Assembly (NCBI GenBank): GCA_025499625.1
Contig: JAFMVD010000030.1
Coordinates: forward strand, 1-64,000
DNA from: Carboxylicivirga fragile
GTDB lineage: Bacteria > Bacteroidota > Bacteroidia > Bacteroidales > Marinilabiliaceae
Reading direction: 5' to 3'
DNA length: 64,000 bases
In this document: piece by piece, positions 55,272-64,000 of the stretch
Numbering within the stretch: the stretch's first letter is position 1
Layout: every line of letters begins with the position of its first letter
Made by a program: the position numbers and the translations under genes
The notes under the pieces: model-generated
Database searches by the model: none
Seen by the model: only the letters and a program-made list of their open reading frames with translations
Told to the model about the DNA's origin: nothing

Positions 55272-55292
55272 CCTTTCTATCTTATTTAATTA

Positions 55293-56180
55293 CTAGTTTC
55301 CGAACTTATAACTTAGTCCAAAGCCAAATAATTGTTTAAACTGAACCTGTGGCCCTTTATCATTTCCATCCGGATCGATGTAAGAGATGTCGTCGTCGTA
55401 AATCATGTTGAATGAAGCAATAGCGCTTAACCACTCATTCACTTTCATATTAAAAACAAGCTCCCAGTCAACATCCACGTTCTGCGGCTTATCACCCAGA
55501 TTAGAGAATAAATCTAAACGAGTGGCTAAATCAACATTCTTAACCAAATTGGCTTTTTTAGCCGTTACTTTAACTAAGGCACCATATTCTGCACGGTAAT
55601 TCTTACCTGGGTCTACACCGAATGCTCCTGCGTCTGCCAGATTCTGATCTAATACAAAAGTGGTTTTGTTAGTTAATGGAGAAAGATACAAAGAGAAATT
55701 ATCCGATGGTTTATAATCCATACCTAGGGATAAGTTCAAGTAGGCAGGCGACATAAATTCTGATATCTTATTAGTGTTTTCTGGTGGATCACTGTATCCG
55801 TAATCGAATTGGGTTTTAAAATCCAAAAGACCTGAATAGAACCAATGCTTACCTGCAGAATAACCGTATTTAGATACGATGTATATTTTATCTTCCGTCT
55901 TGAAAGGATTATCTGAACCTTGTTTGGTCATACCATAACCAAGGTCGATAATGTTATCCCAATTAACCTTTTCCTTTTTATAGTTAAAATAGCTATTAAT
56001 CAAGAAGGTTCCTGCCATGGAATTTTTACCCCCAGCAGCCCAATTAGTTAAAGAAACCTGGTTAAAAGTTAGGGAAGTCGTTCCGCCCACTTTCCAGTTT
56101 TTAATCGTGTCTGTTTTGGCATCCTGTGCAAAAGCTGTGATCGCTGAAAAACACAGCAATGTCAATGCTAATTTCTTCAT
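55293..56180 (-). CDS. DUF3078 outer-membrane protein
   Basis: From the ATG at 56180 the protein is 295 residues with a signal peptide (MKKLALTLLCFSAITAFAQ). The open frame extends to a TTG at 56228, but that would bury the signal. The mature part matches DUF3078: NWKVGGTTSLTFNQVSLTNWAAGGKNSMAG, IDLGYGMTKQG and a C-terminal FGFGLSYKFGN. It is a Bacteroidota-specific, probably beta-barrel, protein of unknown function. It is monocistronic with its own terminator. Confidence 0.88.
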   Translation of the reverse strand: MKKLALTLLCFSAITAFAQDAKTDTIKNWKVGGTTSLTFNQVSLTNWAAGGKNSMAGTFLINSYFNYKKEKVNWDNIIDLGYGMTKQGSDNPFKTEDKIYIVSKYGYSAGKHWFYSGLLDFKTQFDYGYSDPPENTNKISEFMSPAYLNLSLGMDYKPSDNFSLYLSPLTNKTTFVLDQNLADAGAFGVDPGKNYRAEYGALVKVTAKKANLVKNVDLATRLDLFSNLGDKPQNVDVDWELVFNMKVNEWLSAIASFNMIYDDDISYIDPDGNDKGPQVQFKQLFGFGLSYKFGN

Positions 56181-56314
56181 AAGATAGGTGTGTATAAATA
56201 AAACAATAGATCGATAGATTATAGACAATAGATATGAGATTTATTTACAAAACTCTAAAAAAATCAGAACAACAATCTCAACACCCCTTTTCCACAATAC
56301 ACCAACGAACTACT

Positions 56315-56351
56315 AAAAAAATAGTTTGCTCCGTTAAAAGCGGAGCAAACT
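56315..56351 (-). terminator. Terminator of the mscS gene
   Basis: AGTTTGCTCCG (56323-56333) pairs perfectly with CGGAGCAAACT (56341-56351) over a 7-base loop, followed on the minus strand by TATTTTTT. Confidence 0.9.
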
Positions 56352-56380
56352 TAGTAAATCATTCTTAATTTAAGCTCTTT

Positions 56381-57205
56381 TTAATCTTCTTTAATCAAGT
56401 GCACATCGCGCTGAGGGAAAGGAATCGAAATACCTTGCTTGTCAAATTCTTTCTTCACAAATTCCATCATAAAGAAATAAACATCCCAATAATCTTCGGC
56501 ATTGGCCCATACACGAGTCACCAAATTTACAGAACTATCACCATGCTCTACTACACCAATAAAGGCTTCTGGATCCTTTAAAATTTTATCATGACGCGAA
56601 ATAACTTCTTTTATTACATCTCGTGCTTTATCAATATCATCACCATAACCAATACCAAAAGTAAAATCAACACGACGGGTAGGTTGGGTTGAATAATTAG
56701 TCATTGCACCGGTTGACAAGCCGCCATTAGGAATGATAACGGTTTTGTTATCAACTGTAGTTAATATGGTATTGAAAATTTGAATCTCCTTTACAACGCC
56801 CATGTAACCTTGCGCTTCAACAAAATCGCCCACTTTAAACGGGCGCAGAATCAATAATATAACGCCTCCTGCAAAATTCTGAAGTGTACCAGATAAAGCC
56901 ATACCAACAGCCAAACCTGCAGCACCCATAACTGCAATAAACGATGTCATATTAACACCCATATAGGTAATAACACTAATTACCAATAATACCTTTAATG
57001 TAACGCTAATAAGGCTTACTAAAAAAGGAATCAAGGTAATATCCACATTACGAGCCTGGAGTAACTTTTTGAAACCTTTCACCATGGCACTTATTACCCA
57101 AAGTCCAAGAACGAGAATTATTAAACCGATCAGGAACTTTGTTCCATAGGTTAATACTAAAGATTGGATGTTTTCCACATCAAATGTAAATCCAAAAATT
57201 TCCAT
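56381..57205 (-). CDS. mscS: Small-conductance mechanosensitive channel
   Basis: The 274-residue protein has three transmembrane helices and the MscS core: the pore-lining helix with VMGAAGLAVGMALSGTLQNFAGG, then PFKVGDFVEAQG, IPNGGLSTGAMTNYS and the C-terminal cytoplasmic cage. It opens under membrane tension to release solutes in osmotic downshock. It stands alone with its own terminator. Confidence 0.93.
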   Translation of the reverse strand: MEIFGFTFDVENIQSLVLTYGTKFLIGLIILVLGLWVISAMVKGFKKLLQARNVDITLIPFLVSLISVTLKVLLVISVITYMGVNMTSFIAVMGAAGLAVGMALSGTLQNFAGGVILLILRPFKVGDFVEAQGYMGVVKEIQIFNTILTTVDNKTVIIPNGGLSTGAMTNYSTQPTRRVDFTFGIGYGDDIDKARDVIKEVISRHDKILKDPEAFIGVVEHGDSSVNLVTRVWANAEDYWDVYFFMMEFVKKEFDKQGISIPFPQRDVHLIKED

Positions 57206-57349
57206 ATTTATAAGTTAAGTTTGAAATGAATTTCTATGTCATAAACCAATTTGAATTTGAATTGTTCATGCTTACAAGCTGCAAATTAAAACAAAAGAAA
57301 TTCAATATCAATTCGAAATAATTACCTTCGCGGCTTTAAAGGCAAAAAT

Positions 57350-57958
57350 ATGATTCGAAACACATCTAGTTTACTCGAAATAATAGTTTCAACACCAAAT
57401 ATAAAAGCCATCATCTGCGATATGGATGGTACATTAGTTGACACGCTACCTGCTCATTACGAAGCCTGGCTAAAAGCATGTGCTCCTTATAATGTTAATT
57501 TTAGCATGGATTATTTTCAGAAATTAACAGGTCGTCCGGCAGTTGAATTAGCAAAGGATATTATAAGCAAATATAATCTTCCGATTGAGGCAGAGGAATT
57601 GGTTCGCATTAAAAATGCTTATGTCAGTGAAAAACTGGATAAAGTAGAAGTGATTCAATCAGTTTTTGAGGTGATTCAACATTTCCATGGCAAACTTCCA
57701 ATGACAGTTGGAACAGGCGCTCGAGAAGATATGGCAACTGGCATATTAGAAGCTACTAAACTGCGTCAGTATTTTGATGCTGTTGTGACATCGGACAATG
57801 TTAGCAACTATAAACCTCATCCTGAAACTTTTCTGAAAGGTGCAGCACACGTAGGAGTAAAACCGGAAAACTGTTTAGTGCTTGAAGATGGAGATTTAGG
57901 TATTGATGCTGCCAAATCAGCGGGTATGATGGTGATTGACGTTAAACCTTTTTATTAA
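57350..57958 (+). CDS. HAD-family phosphatase, beta-phosphoglucomutase-like
   Basis: The 202-residue protein is a HAD hydrolase with a small cap: DMDGTLVDTLPAHYEAW, the GTGARE motif II serine/threonine, and YKPHPETFLKGA, LVLEDGDLGIDAAKSAGM for motif IV. It looks like a beta-phosphoglucomutase or phosphatase of the YqaB type that acts on a sugar phosphate. The substrate is unknown. It is followed by the TRIC-type gene 39 bases on. Confidence 0.87.
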   Translation: MIRNTSSLLEIIVSTPNIKAIICDMDGTLVDTLPAHYEAWLKACAPYNVNFSMDYFQKLTGRPAVELAKDIISKYNLPIEAEELVRIKNAYVSEKLDKVEVIQSVFEVIQHFHGKLPMTVGTGAREDMATGILEATKLRQYFDAVVTSDNVSNYKPHPETFLKGAAHVGVKPENCLVLEDGDLGIDAAKSAGMMVIDVKPFY

Positions 57959-57997
57959 ATCATTGTATAAGCCTACAGGTTTTTAATAGAATGTGTG

Positions 57998-58618
57998 ATG
58001 GACTTAATGCTACTCTTTGATTATATTGGTACCATGGTGTTTGCCATTAGTGGAACGCTTACGGCTGCTCAGAAAAAGTTAGATATTTTTGGAGCCATAT
58101 TCATTGGGTTTGTTACAGCCATTGGTGGTGGTACAGTTCGCGATATGATGCTAGGCAACACACCTGTATCATGGATTCAATCTACCGACTATTTCTTTGT
58201 TATTCTGTTTGGAATAATCATTACAGTGATTTTTAAGAAAGCCGTATTAAAATGGCGCAACACACTCTTTTTGTTTGATACCATCGGTATAGGTGTATTT
58301 ACTGTTTTGGGTCTTGAAAAAGCATTATCCTTTGGAATTGATGCGCCCATAGCAGTAATTATGGGCCTTTCTTCAGCTGTAGTAGGTGGTATTATTCGTG
58401 ACACCTTATGTAATGAAGTGCCACTTATTTTTCATCGTGAGATATATGCCACCGCCTGTATTGCAGGTGCCATCGTTTATTTAATATTAGCACATTTAGG
58501 TGTTGCGCCTGAAATATATAATTGGGTTACTGTAGCAACCATTATATGTATAAGAATAATAGTGGTGCGTTTTAAACTAACCATGCCCACCCTCAGCCTC
58601 ACTGATAAAATCAATTAA
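57998..58618 (+). CDS. TRIC/UPF0126-family cation channel-like membrane protein
   Basis: The 206-residue protein has seven transmembrane helices in two repeats, each with the UPF0126 signature: GGGTVRDMMLGNTP and GGIIRDTLCNEVP. Bacterial TRIC homologues are trimeric K+/cation channels. The start at ATG 57998 is preferred over the GTG at 57995. Its stop codon overlaps that of the convergent helicase gene in a shared TTAA. Confidence 0.88.
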   Translation: MDLMLLFDYIGTMVFAISGTLTAAQKKLDIFGAIFIGFVTAIGGGTVRDMMLGNTPVSWIQSTDYFFVILFGIIITVIFKKAVLKWRNTLFLFDTIGIGVFTVLGLEKALSFGIDAPIAVIMGLSSAVVGGIIRDTLCNEVPLIFHREIYATACIAGAIVYLILAHLGVAPEIYNWVTVATIICIRIIVVRFKLTMPTLSLTDKIN

Positions 58619-60624
58619 CCTTCTTCCTCGTAGCCCAGGTTGTCGGCAATATCTTTAAATTCCTGAGCCTTTTCATTGTCGCCTAATTTAAAGCAGGCTT
58701 CACTCAGGTAAAAATAAGCTTCGGCACTATTCCGACGAATATTACTGGCGGCTAACAAATCATTATAGGCACCTTCGTAGTTTTTAAGAAATAAACGGTT
58801 ACAACCGCGGTTAAATAAAACAGGATATGAGCGTCGCTTTATTTTATGAGCCTTAGTATAATCACTTTCAGCAGATAAAAAATCACCAAGCTCGGTATGT
58901 AAACTAGCACGACGCAATAAAGCATCCATGAACTTAGGACTTAACTTTAATGCTTTGTCGAGGTTAGCCATTGCTGAACGTGTATCCTTATACTTCACAA
59001 TACACTCATTGGCCATTAAAAAGTACTCACGCGCAAATTCCTCAACATTGTCCTGCTGTCGTTTCAACTCTTCATTAAGATCCGAAATCTTATTTTCAAG
59101 ACGTGTTATTTTCGAAAGCTTTATACCAATCAAACGTTGAACCGACTCCACAGATAAGGACTCTTGCTTATCGTTAGCATCCACAAAATCAGAAACAGCC
59201 TCGGTAAACTTCCCTTTCTGAAACTTTTTCATGGCGGCTAAATACAAATCATGCGCTTCAGCCTTATTTAATTCCTTTTCAATAAGCACCTTGTTATTGG
59301 CAGTTTTCGAAAATTCAACAACTTCTTTTTTAACGATTACATCGCGCTCGCTAATTGGTGTTTTTAGCACGATACCATCTAAAGAGCGACAACGGCTCAG
59401 TGCCACGTACAATTGTCCACCAGCGAAAGCGCCTCCCGAAAAATCGAGCATCACCTTATCAAAAGTTAAACCTTGACTCTTATGAACCGTTATTGCCCAG
59501 GCCAATTTTAAAGGATATTGTGAGAATGAACCTAGCTCCTCTTCGATGATGCGATTGTTTTTCTCGTCGTACTTATAACGGATGTTTCGCCACACCTCCT
59601 TCTCAACAAAGAACATCTCATCATTCTCAAGGCGAACATGAATACCATCTTCATCCATTTCTTCAATTCGCCCCAGACTACCGTTGTACCAACGCTTTTC
59701 CATGTCGTTTTTCACAAACATTACCTGAGCGTTCTCCTTAAGCACAAGGCTCTTTAATGTTGGCAAGGCCGACTCGGGAAACTCACCTGAAATTTTTCCT
59801 TCAAACTCATATTCCTCTCCCTCCAACTCCTCTAACTTGGTATCGTTGATGTAATCAACCGTATCGCGACGAGTAGCAAGTGTAATAAAGAAATCGTCAA
59901 CAGCACTTTGAAACTGAGGATTTAATCGCTCATTTATAGCCAGCATATCCTGACGACCAGCTTGTTTTAGTCGCACCCGATCCAAAAGATTAACAAAGGT
60001 AGAATCCTTTTGACGGTATACCTTTTTTAATTCAATCTGCACCATTGGTATTTTCTGAAATACCCGCGCCGAAAAGAAATAAGGTGTTTTGTAAAAGCGA
60101 CGTAGTATCTGCCAATCATCTCGTTTCACCACCGGTTCGAGCTGAAAGGCATCACCAACCATGAGTAATTGCTTGCCTCCAAAAGGCAAATTCATATTTT
60201 TAGTATATACACGCAGCACCCTATCGATAAAATCAAGTATATCACCCCGAACCATCGATACCTCATCAATAATCAGAAGCTCCATTTCTTCAATCAATTG
60301 CTTATGTGCTTTGCGGTATTTTAAAAAATCAAAGATGCGCCCTTTTGTTGTTGATAAATCAGGATCATCGGGCAAAATAGGTCGGAAAGGCACCTTAAAA
60401 AAAGAGTGAATAGTAACCCCACCAGCATTGATGGCTGCTATACCGGTTGGCGCCACAACCACCAACTTTTTATGGGTATGTTGGCATATGTATCTTAAAA
60501 AAGTGGACTTACCTGTACCTGCTCGTCCCGTTAAAAAAACTGACGAATTGGTGTACTGAATTAGCTTTAAAGCATCCTGAAACTCATCATTATCCGTATC
60601 AATTACTTCAGGCTCTATATTCAT
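58615..60624 (-). CDS. PIF1-type SF1 helicase with C-terminal TPRs
   Basis: The 669-residue protein has a PIF1/RecD-like ATPase: Walker A K39 (GRAGTGKST), VVAPTGIAA, LLIIDEVSM, GDAFQLEPV, a 2B-type insertion, VHKSQGLTFDKV and YVALSRCRS. After about 450 it carries a coiled coil (KLSKITRLENKISDLNEEL) and three to four TPRs (ANLDKALKLSPKFM, DYTKAHKIK, DLLAASNIRR). The combination of a DNA or RNA helicase with TPRs is unusual but recurs in Bacteroidota. It starts 3 bases after the stop of the upstream TPR gene, so the two are translationally linked. Confidence 0.9.
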   Translation of the reverse strand: MNIEPEVIDTDNDEFQDALKLIQYTNSSVFLTGRAGTGKSTFLRYICQHTHKKLVVVAPTGIAAINAGGVTIHSFFKVPFRPILPDDPDLSTTKGRIFDFLKYRKAHKQLIEEMELLIIDEVSMVRGDILDFIDRVLRVYTKNMNLPFGGKQLLMVGDAFQLEPVVKRDDWQILRRFYKTPYFFSARVFQKIPMVQIELKKVYRQKDSTFVNLLDRVRLKQAGRQDMLAINERLNPQFQSAVDDFFITLATRRDTVDYINDTKLEELEGEEYEFEGKISGEFPESALPTLKSLVLKENAQVMFVKNDMEKRWYNGSLGRIEEMDEDGIHVRLENDEMFFVEKEVWRNIRYKYDEKNNRIIEEELGSFSQYPLKLAWAITVHKSQGLTFDKVMLDFSGGAFAGGQLYVALSRCRSLDGIVLKTPISERDVIVKKEVVEFSKTANNKVLIEKELNKAEAHDLYLAAMKKFQKGKFTEAVSDFVDANDKQESLSVESVQRLIGIKLSKITRLENKISDLNEELKRQQDNVEEFAREYFLMANECIVKYKDTRSAMANLDKALKLSPKFMDALLRRASLHTELGDFLSAESDYTKAHKIKRRSYPVLFNRGCNRLFLKNYEGAYNDLLAASNIRRNSAEAYFYLSEACFKLGDNEKAQEFKDIADNLGYEEEG

Positions 60625-60627
60625 ACA

Positions 60628-62766
60628 TTACTCCTTATCAACTGCTTCGTTTGATGCTGTTTTTTCAACACCGTACCTCTTTATTACATTGTAAGCTTTA
60701 TACATACCTAACTCACCAGCCTTACTTAAATCAGATGTTCCTCTTGCTTCCTGATCGAGGTAAATCAAAGTTAATCCCCTATTGAAAAAGGCTTCCGAGA
60801 AATCAGGATTCAACTCAATAGCTTTACTAAAATCTTCAACCCCTTGTAAAAAGTTTTTCTTCAAACAATTTAGTATACCACGATTGTAGTAAGCAAATTC
60901 AAATTTAGGCGAAAGTTCGATAACGCGGTTTAGATCGTCTAATATCAAATCATAATCCACAATATACTCAACCTCTTTGTCAACAGGTGCCTTATTATTG
61001 GATGTCGTTTTAATCTTCAATGGTCCTTGAAGCGAGATATTATTATTTTGCGTTTTTTCTTCTTCCAACGATCGTATTACTTCCACCATCTGATAACGAC
61101 AATAGGCGCGATTAAATAATGCAAGTACATTATCGGGTTGCTTCTTAATCATAGCATCAAAATCGGCCAATGCATTTGAATAGTTTACCACTACACCGTA
61201 CAATACACCTCTTACCAAAAGTATTTCCTCATCTATATCTTCATCGTTCAGCTCTTCACTAATTCCGTTAATTGAGTTGAACAATTGTACAGCTGCTCTA
61301 CCATCCGCCTCAATTTCACGATTGGTAATCTTAAGTTTACGTGTATATAAATTTTTATTATTGAATGCCTCTACCTCCGATTCATAATAACTTGGGCGAC
61401 TTATTACCGTATCGGCCGAAAAGAAAGACAAACCAAAAACAGGTTCCAAATCAATGAATATATTTCGATTCTGAACTTTACCACGTATCGTCTTAAATTC
61501 ATCTTCCGCTTCATCTTGTTCTTTAAAGTCATCAAGTACTGCTAACTTATTATAATTACGTATATCTTTATCAGTCTTTTTACGTGTAGCCTTCTTCCCT
61601 TTTTCCTTTTTATCCTTATCTTTTTCATCCGACTTTTGGGAATTATTACTCGCTAAATCATCATTCGCTCGTTTATCCTGATCCAACTTATAGGCTGTCT
61701 GATAATCAAGACGAGCACTATTTTCCTGACCTAACTTTTGTTTTGCTATGGCACGATTATAATAGGCTGGCCCAAACTTTGGATAATTATCTACTATGAT
61801 GTTCAAATCAGCTAAAGCTTGACGATTCTGCCCCAATTGCAGCATTATTAAGGCGCGATTAAAGAGTGTCAATAAATCATCTGGATTCAGCGCCAAAACA
61901 CGGGAAAAATCTTCGACAGCTCGATTTAAATCACCTACTTGCGCGCGCAATAAACCACGGTTATTATAGGCCATTGCATTTCGTGGCTCCATCTCAATTA
62001 CTGTTTCAAAATCACTCATTGTACCCTTTAAGTCATCCAATTGATAACGAATACTACCACGAATCATATAATATTGAGCCACATCTGATTTGAGTTCAAT
62101 AACCTTGTTATAATCCGCCAAAGCCTCCTCGTATTTACCCATATGATAATACAGAAAACCACGTGAAGCAAAACCCTCAGACATATATGGGTTTAATTTT
62201 ACAACTGTCGAAAAATCAGCTAATGCACCAATTGTATCCTTGGCATTGACTTTAGTAGATCCACGACTCAAGTAGGCACTCAACATTTTAGGATCTTTCT
62301 CAAGGATGATATCATAATCATCAATGGCCGCCTCATAATCCTTCATCGCAGACTTACTTTGACCACGATTAATTAATAGATTAATGTTATCAGGATCAAC
62401 TTTAAGCCCACTGGTATAATCTTTTATAGCAAGTTCATGCTCTTTTTTACGACTCAGAATTATACCACGCACATTATAAGCATCTACCAGAAATGGATTT
62501 TGACTTAAAGCTGTATTCAAATCTGATTCAGCTCCTACATAATCTTCGAGATAATACTTTGATAGTCCCCGGTAAAAATAGGGCGTTGAAAGGTAAGGCT
62601 TTACCCTTATCACCTTATTAAAATACTGAATAGCTAGTACATAATCTTCGAAATACAAAGCGTTTTTACCAATGGTAAGCATACGGTCTGTATTTATTTG
62701 GGCTTCCACTTTTGCCCCCGCTAAACTAACTAATAATAAAAGTGTTACTATATATTTTTGAATCAT
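60628..62766 (-). CDS. Secreted TPR-repeat protein
   Basis: The 712-residue protein has a signal peptide (MIQKYIVTLLLLVSLAGAKVEAQ) and about ten TPRs in the first half (for example AIQYFNKVIRVKPY, AIKDYTSGLKVDPD, ALADYNKVIELKSD), a Lys/Asp-rich charged linker near 380-400, a degenerate middle part, and three more TPRs near the end. TPR arrays mediate protein-protein contacts, so it is probably a periplasmic scaffold. It is odd that it is operonic with a cytoplasmic helicase. Its function is unknown. Confidence 0.85.
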   Translation of the reverse strand: MIQKYIVTLLLLVSLAGAKVEAQINTDRMLTIGKNALYFEDYVLAIQYFNKVIRVKPYLSTPYFYRGLSKYYLEDYVGAESDLNTALSQNPFLVDAYNVRGIILSRKKEHELAIKDYTSGLKVDPDNINLLINRGQSKSAMKDYEAAIDDYDIILEKDPKMLSAYLSRGSTKVNAKDTIGALADFSTVVKLNPYMSEGFASRGFLYYHMGKYEEALADYNKVIELKSDVAQYYMIRGSIRYQLDDLKGTMSDFETVIEMEPRNAMAYNNRGLLRAQVGDLNRAVEDFSRVLALNPDDLLTLFNRALIMLQLGQNRQALADLNIIVDNYPKFGPAYYNRAIAKQKLGQENSARLDYQTAYKLDQDKRANDDLASNNSQKSDEKDKDKKEKGKKATRKKTDKDIRNYNKLAVLDDFKEQDEAEDEFKTIRGKVQNRNIFIDLEPVFGLSFFSADTVISRPSYYESEVEAFNNKNLYTRKLKITNREIEADGRAAVQLFNSINGISEELNDEDIDEEILLVRGVLYGVVVNYSNALADFDAMIKKQPDNVLALFNRAYCRYQMVEVIRSLEEEKTQNNNISLQGPLKIKTTSNNKAPVDKEVEYIVDYDLILDDLNRVIELSPKFEFAYYNRGILNCLKKNFLQGVEDFSKAIELNPDFSEAFFNRGLTLIYLDQEARGTSDLSKAGELGMYKAYNVIKRYGVEKTASNEAVDKE

Positions 62767-62805
62767 GAATAAACGCGTCTCTTTCTTAATCTATTTCAAT
62801 ATCGA

Positions 62806-62813
62806 CAAATATA
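62806..62813 (-). promoter_or_regulatory. -7 box of the TPR-helicase operon
   Basis: The minus strand reads TATATTTG, a full TAnnTTTG match 40 bases before the ATG. The -33 element is not clear. Confidence 0.45.
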
Positions 62814-62888
62814 ACTATTTATAAACAGGTGCTACTTCATTTAAGTTTAAACTTATTAAAGCCCAAACAGCATTACAAAAATCGTACC

Positions 62889-64000
62889 CTACCTTCGAAA
62901 ATCTATTTCAAGTTCCGACACGTTGTTTTTGTTATCTCGTACATACACCAATAATGAATGCTCACCTTTAAGTATCTGTGGCATCTGTTTGAATTGCCCT
63001 ATTAACCTACTTCTCTTAGCATCGTATTCAAACAAAACCCATTTCCCATCAATGAAACATTCGTATTTAGCAATGCCACTTAAGTTATCCGATATGGTCA
63101 CTTCAATACTTTGACGTGAAGCGTAGTTGTAGGCAGCAGGTGGCTTTCGCATCTTTATTTTTGGAGCAATGGTATCAATACCTAGTGAGAGTCTACCAAA
63201 ATTTCTTGTTGACATACGAACGTAACCGTTATCGAAACTACCACCACGTGAGTAAGTTTTACCGGAACCAGTATAACCCAATAATAATAACTTATCCTTT
63301 CTATCCAACAATGAGTCGGGAACTGCAATGCCAATTTTCATAAACTTATGCAAAGGTATGTGCTCATCACCAATTGTGTAAACTGGCGATAAAGTTTCCT
63401 TTATCGAATCATCCCGATGAACCAACAAATCAATATCTTCATAAAAAGTCTTAGCGGATATTTCAAGTTTCAAACCCAAAGTATCCATTGTATAGGATTT
63501 AGCATATTGCAAGCGTTTTACTTCAGCGGTATAATCCGATTTATAAGTTTTTGCGGCCTCTCCCTGAAGAGTAAAAGTCATGATAGATGTATTTCCCGAA
63601 AAATCTTTTATCACATACTTCATTAGCTTCTGTTCACCTTCATTCACCTTAACCGAATAGGTATTTTTCTTTTTATAAATACTCAAACGGTTATTTGGCA
63701 ATACATAACTTCGCTGTATTACCTTCCCAGTTCTTCTTTTTTCATCATAATCGATGTGTGCATTTAAATACCGTGTTTCAGCAAAGCTAAAGGCATCGAT
63801 ATACGAATGATAAACCAAAGTATCATTGGCAAATAACTCAATGGATGTAACACCACATTTGCGCCAGCTATCCGATAAATAATCCAATACTTGAACACCA
63901 ATCCCGATCTCTCCATTTGCTTTAAACACTTTCTGACCTTTAGGATGAAAGACGCCATCATAATGAACTACAGGAACATATTTTGACTTATTAGCACCCA
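62889..64000 (-). CDS. C-terminal part of a probable M23-family metallopeptidase (cut by window edge)
   Basis: The frame has no stop to the right edge, and the last GTG at 63929 is internal, so the gene continues outside. The visible 370 residues contain VTSIELFANDTLVYHSYIDAFSFAETRYLNAHIDYDEK, LPNNRLSIY and a late Ig-like domain (SIEVTISDNLSGIAKYECFIDGKW). By recall this matches the region that follows the LytM domain in Bacteroidota M23 peptidases. The catalytic domain lies outside the window, so the assignment is moderate. Confidence 0.6.
   Translation of the reverse strand, partial: GANKSKYVPVVHYDGVFHPKGQKVFKANGEIGIGVQVLDYLSDSWRKCGVTSIELFANDTLVYHSYIDAFSFAETRYLNAHIDYDEKRRTGKVIQRSYVLPNNRLSIYKKKNTYSVKVNEGEQKLMKYVIKDFSGNTSIMTFTLQGEAAKTYKSDYTAEVKRLQYAKSYTMDTLGLKLEISAKTFYEDIDLLVHRDDSIKETLSPVYTIGDEHIPLHKFMKIGIAVPDSLLDRKDKLLLLGYTGSGKTYSRGGSFDNGYVRMSTRNFGRLSLGIDTIAPKIKMRKPPAAYNYASRQSIEVTISDNLSGIAKYECFIDGKWVLFEYDAKRSRLIGQFKQMPQILKGEHSLLVYVRDNKNNVSELEIDFRR

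Larger units (their letters stand above)
54757..55292. other. Gene-poor stretch of 536 bases with repeats and palindromes
   Basis: No conserved gene is visible. It holds a 16-bp perfect palindrome (54813-54828), small hairpins at 54897-54907 (CCGC/GCGG) and 54951-54963 (TCGCC/GGCGA), a 42-bp tandem repeat, and the terminator of the DUF3078 gene at 55227-55271. A plus-strand frame at 54969-55178 is open for about 70 codons but has no ATG at its start and repeats a 14-residue unit, so it reflects the repeat rather than a gene. Confidence 0.65.

Overview
The window is AT-rich chromosomal DNA from a member of the Bacteroidota, most likely of the order Bacteroidales or Marinilabiliales. The evidence is an ECF sigma / FecR / SusC (with STN domain) / SusD locus, family S46 and DPP4 dipeptidyl peptidases, DUF3078 and other Bacteroidota-only families, and start sites that lack strong Shine-Dalgarno sequences but often carry the TAnnTTTG -7 box. 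Assigning an order is inference. I saw no rRNA, tRNA, CRISPR array, transposase or prophage. Genes are mostly intact, closely packed and on both strands.

Layout. 0.1-1.7 kb: a lipoprotein metallophosphoesterase and an outer-membrane-like protein. 2-5.7 kb: a three-gene biotin-dependent carboxyl-transfer operon whose subunits match methylmalonyl-CoA:pyruvate transcarboxylase. 6.3-15.5 kb: housekeeping and membrane genes, comprising a cysteine-synthase-like enzyme with a Cys-rich tail, DgkA, ProC, an EI24 protein, PurB, an MsbA-type ABC exporter, a HELMH protein and a SulP transporter. 15.8-22.5 kb: one 2,237-residue protein that joins a PLP fold-type-I aminotransferase-like domain to a PEPCK/HPr-kinase-like P-loop domain. 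22.8-27.1 kb: a KdsC / UbiA-family / Maf / DPP11-type peptidase cluster. 27.3-34.5 kb: a DUF4440 lipoprotein, a YigZ/IMPACT protein, a membrane-anchored reductive-dehalogenase-like protein, a WcaF-type acetyltransferase, MaeB and a DUF819 protein. 34.6-44.1 kb: SusD, SusC, FecR, ECF sigma and DPP4. 44.3-48.4 kb: cytochrome b, Rieske protein and an octaheme cytochrome c with TPRs. 48.5-54.3 kb: a FadL-type porin and a three-gene saccharopine lysine-degradation set interrupted by a MITE-like element. 54.5-64 kb: DUF3820, a gene-poor stretch with a 42-bp tandem repeat, DUF3078, MscS, a HAD phosphatase, a TRIC-type channel, a PIF1-type helicase-TPR fusion, a TPR protein, and the C-terminal part of a probable M23 peptidase running off the right edge.

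How the genes fit together (inference). Two dipeptidyl peptidases, a SusCD uptake locus next to one of them, a lysine catabolic operon, a transcarboxylase and malic enzyme suggest a cell that lives largely on peptides and amino acids, passing carbon through oxaloacetate, pyruvate and methylmalonyl-CoA. The cytochrome b/Rieske/octaheme cluster indicates quinol-linked electron transport.

The strongest candidates for undescribed biology are the giant PLP/kinase fusion, the reductive-dehalogenase-like protein with its own three-helix membrane anchor, and the unusual bc-type complex ending in an octaheme TPR cytochrome.
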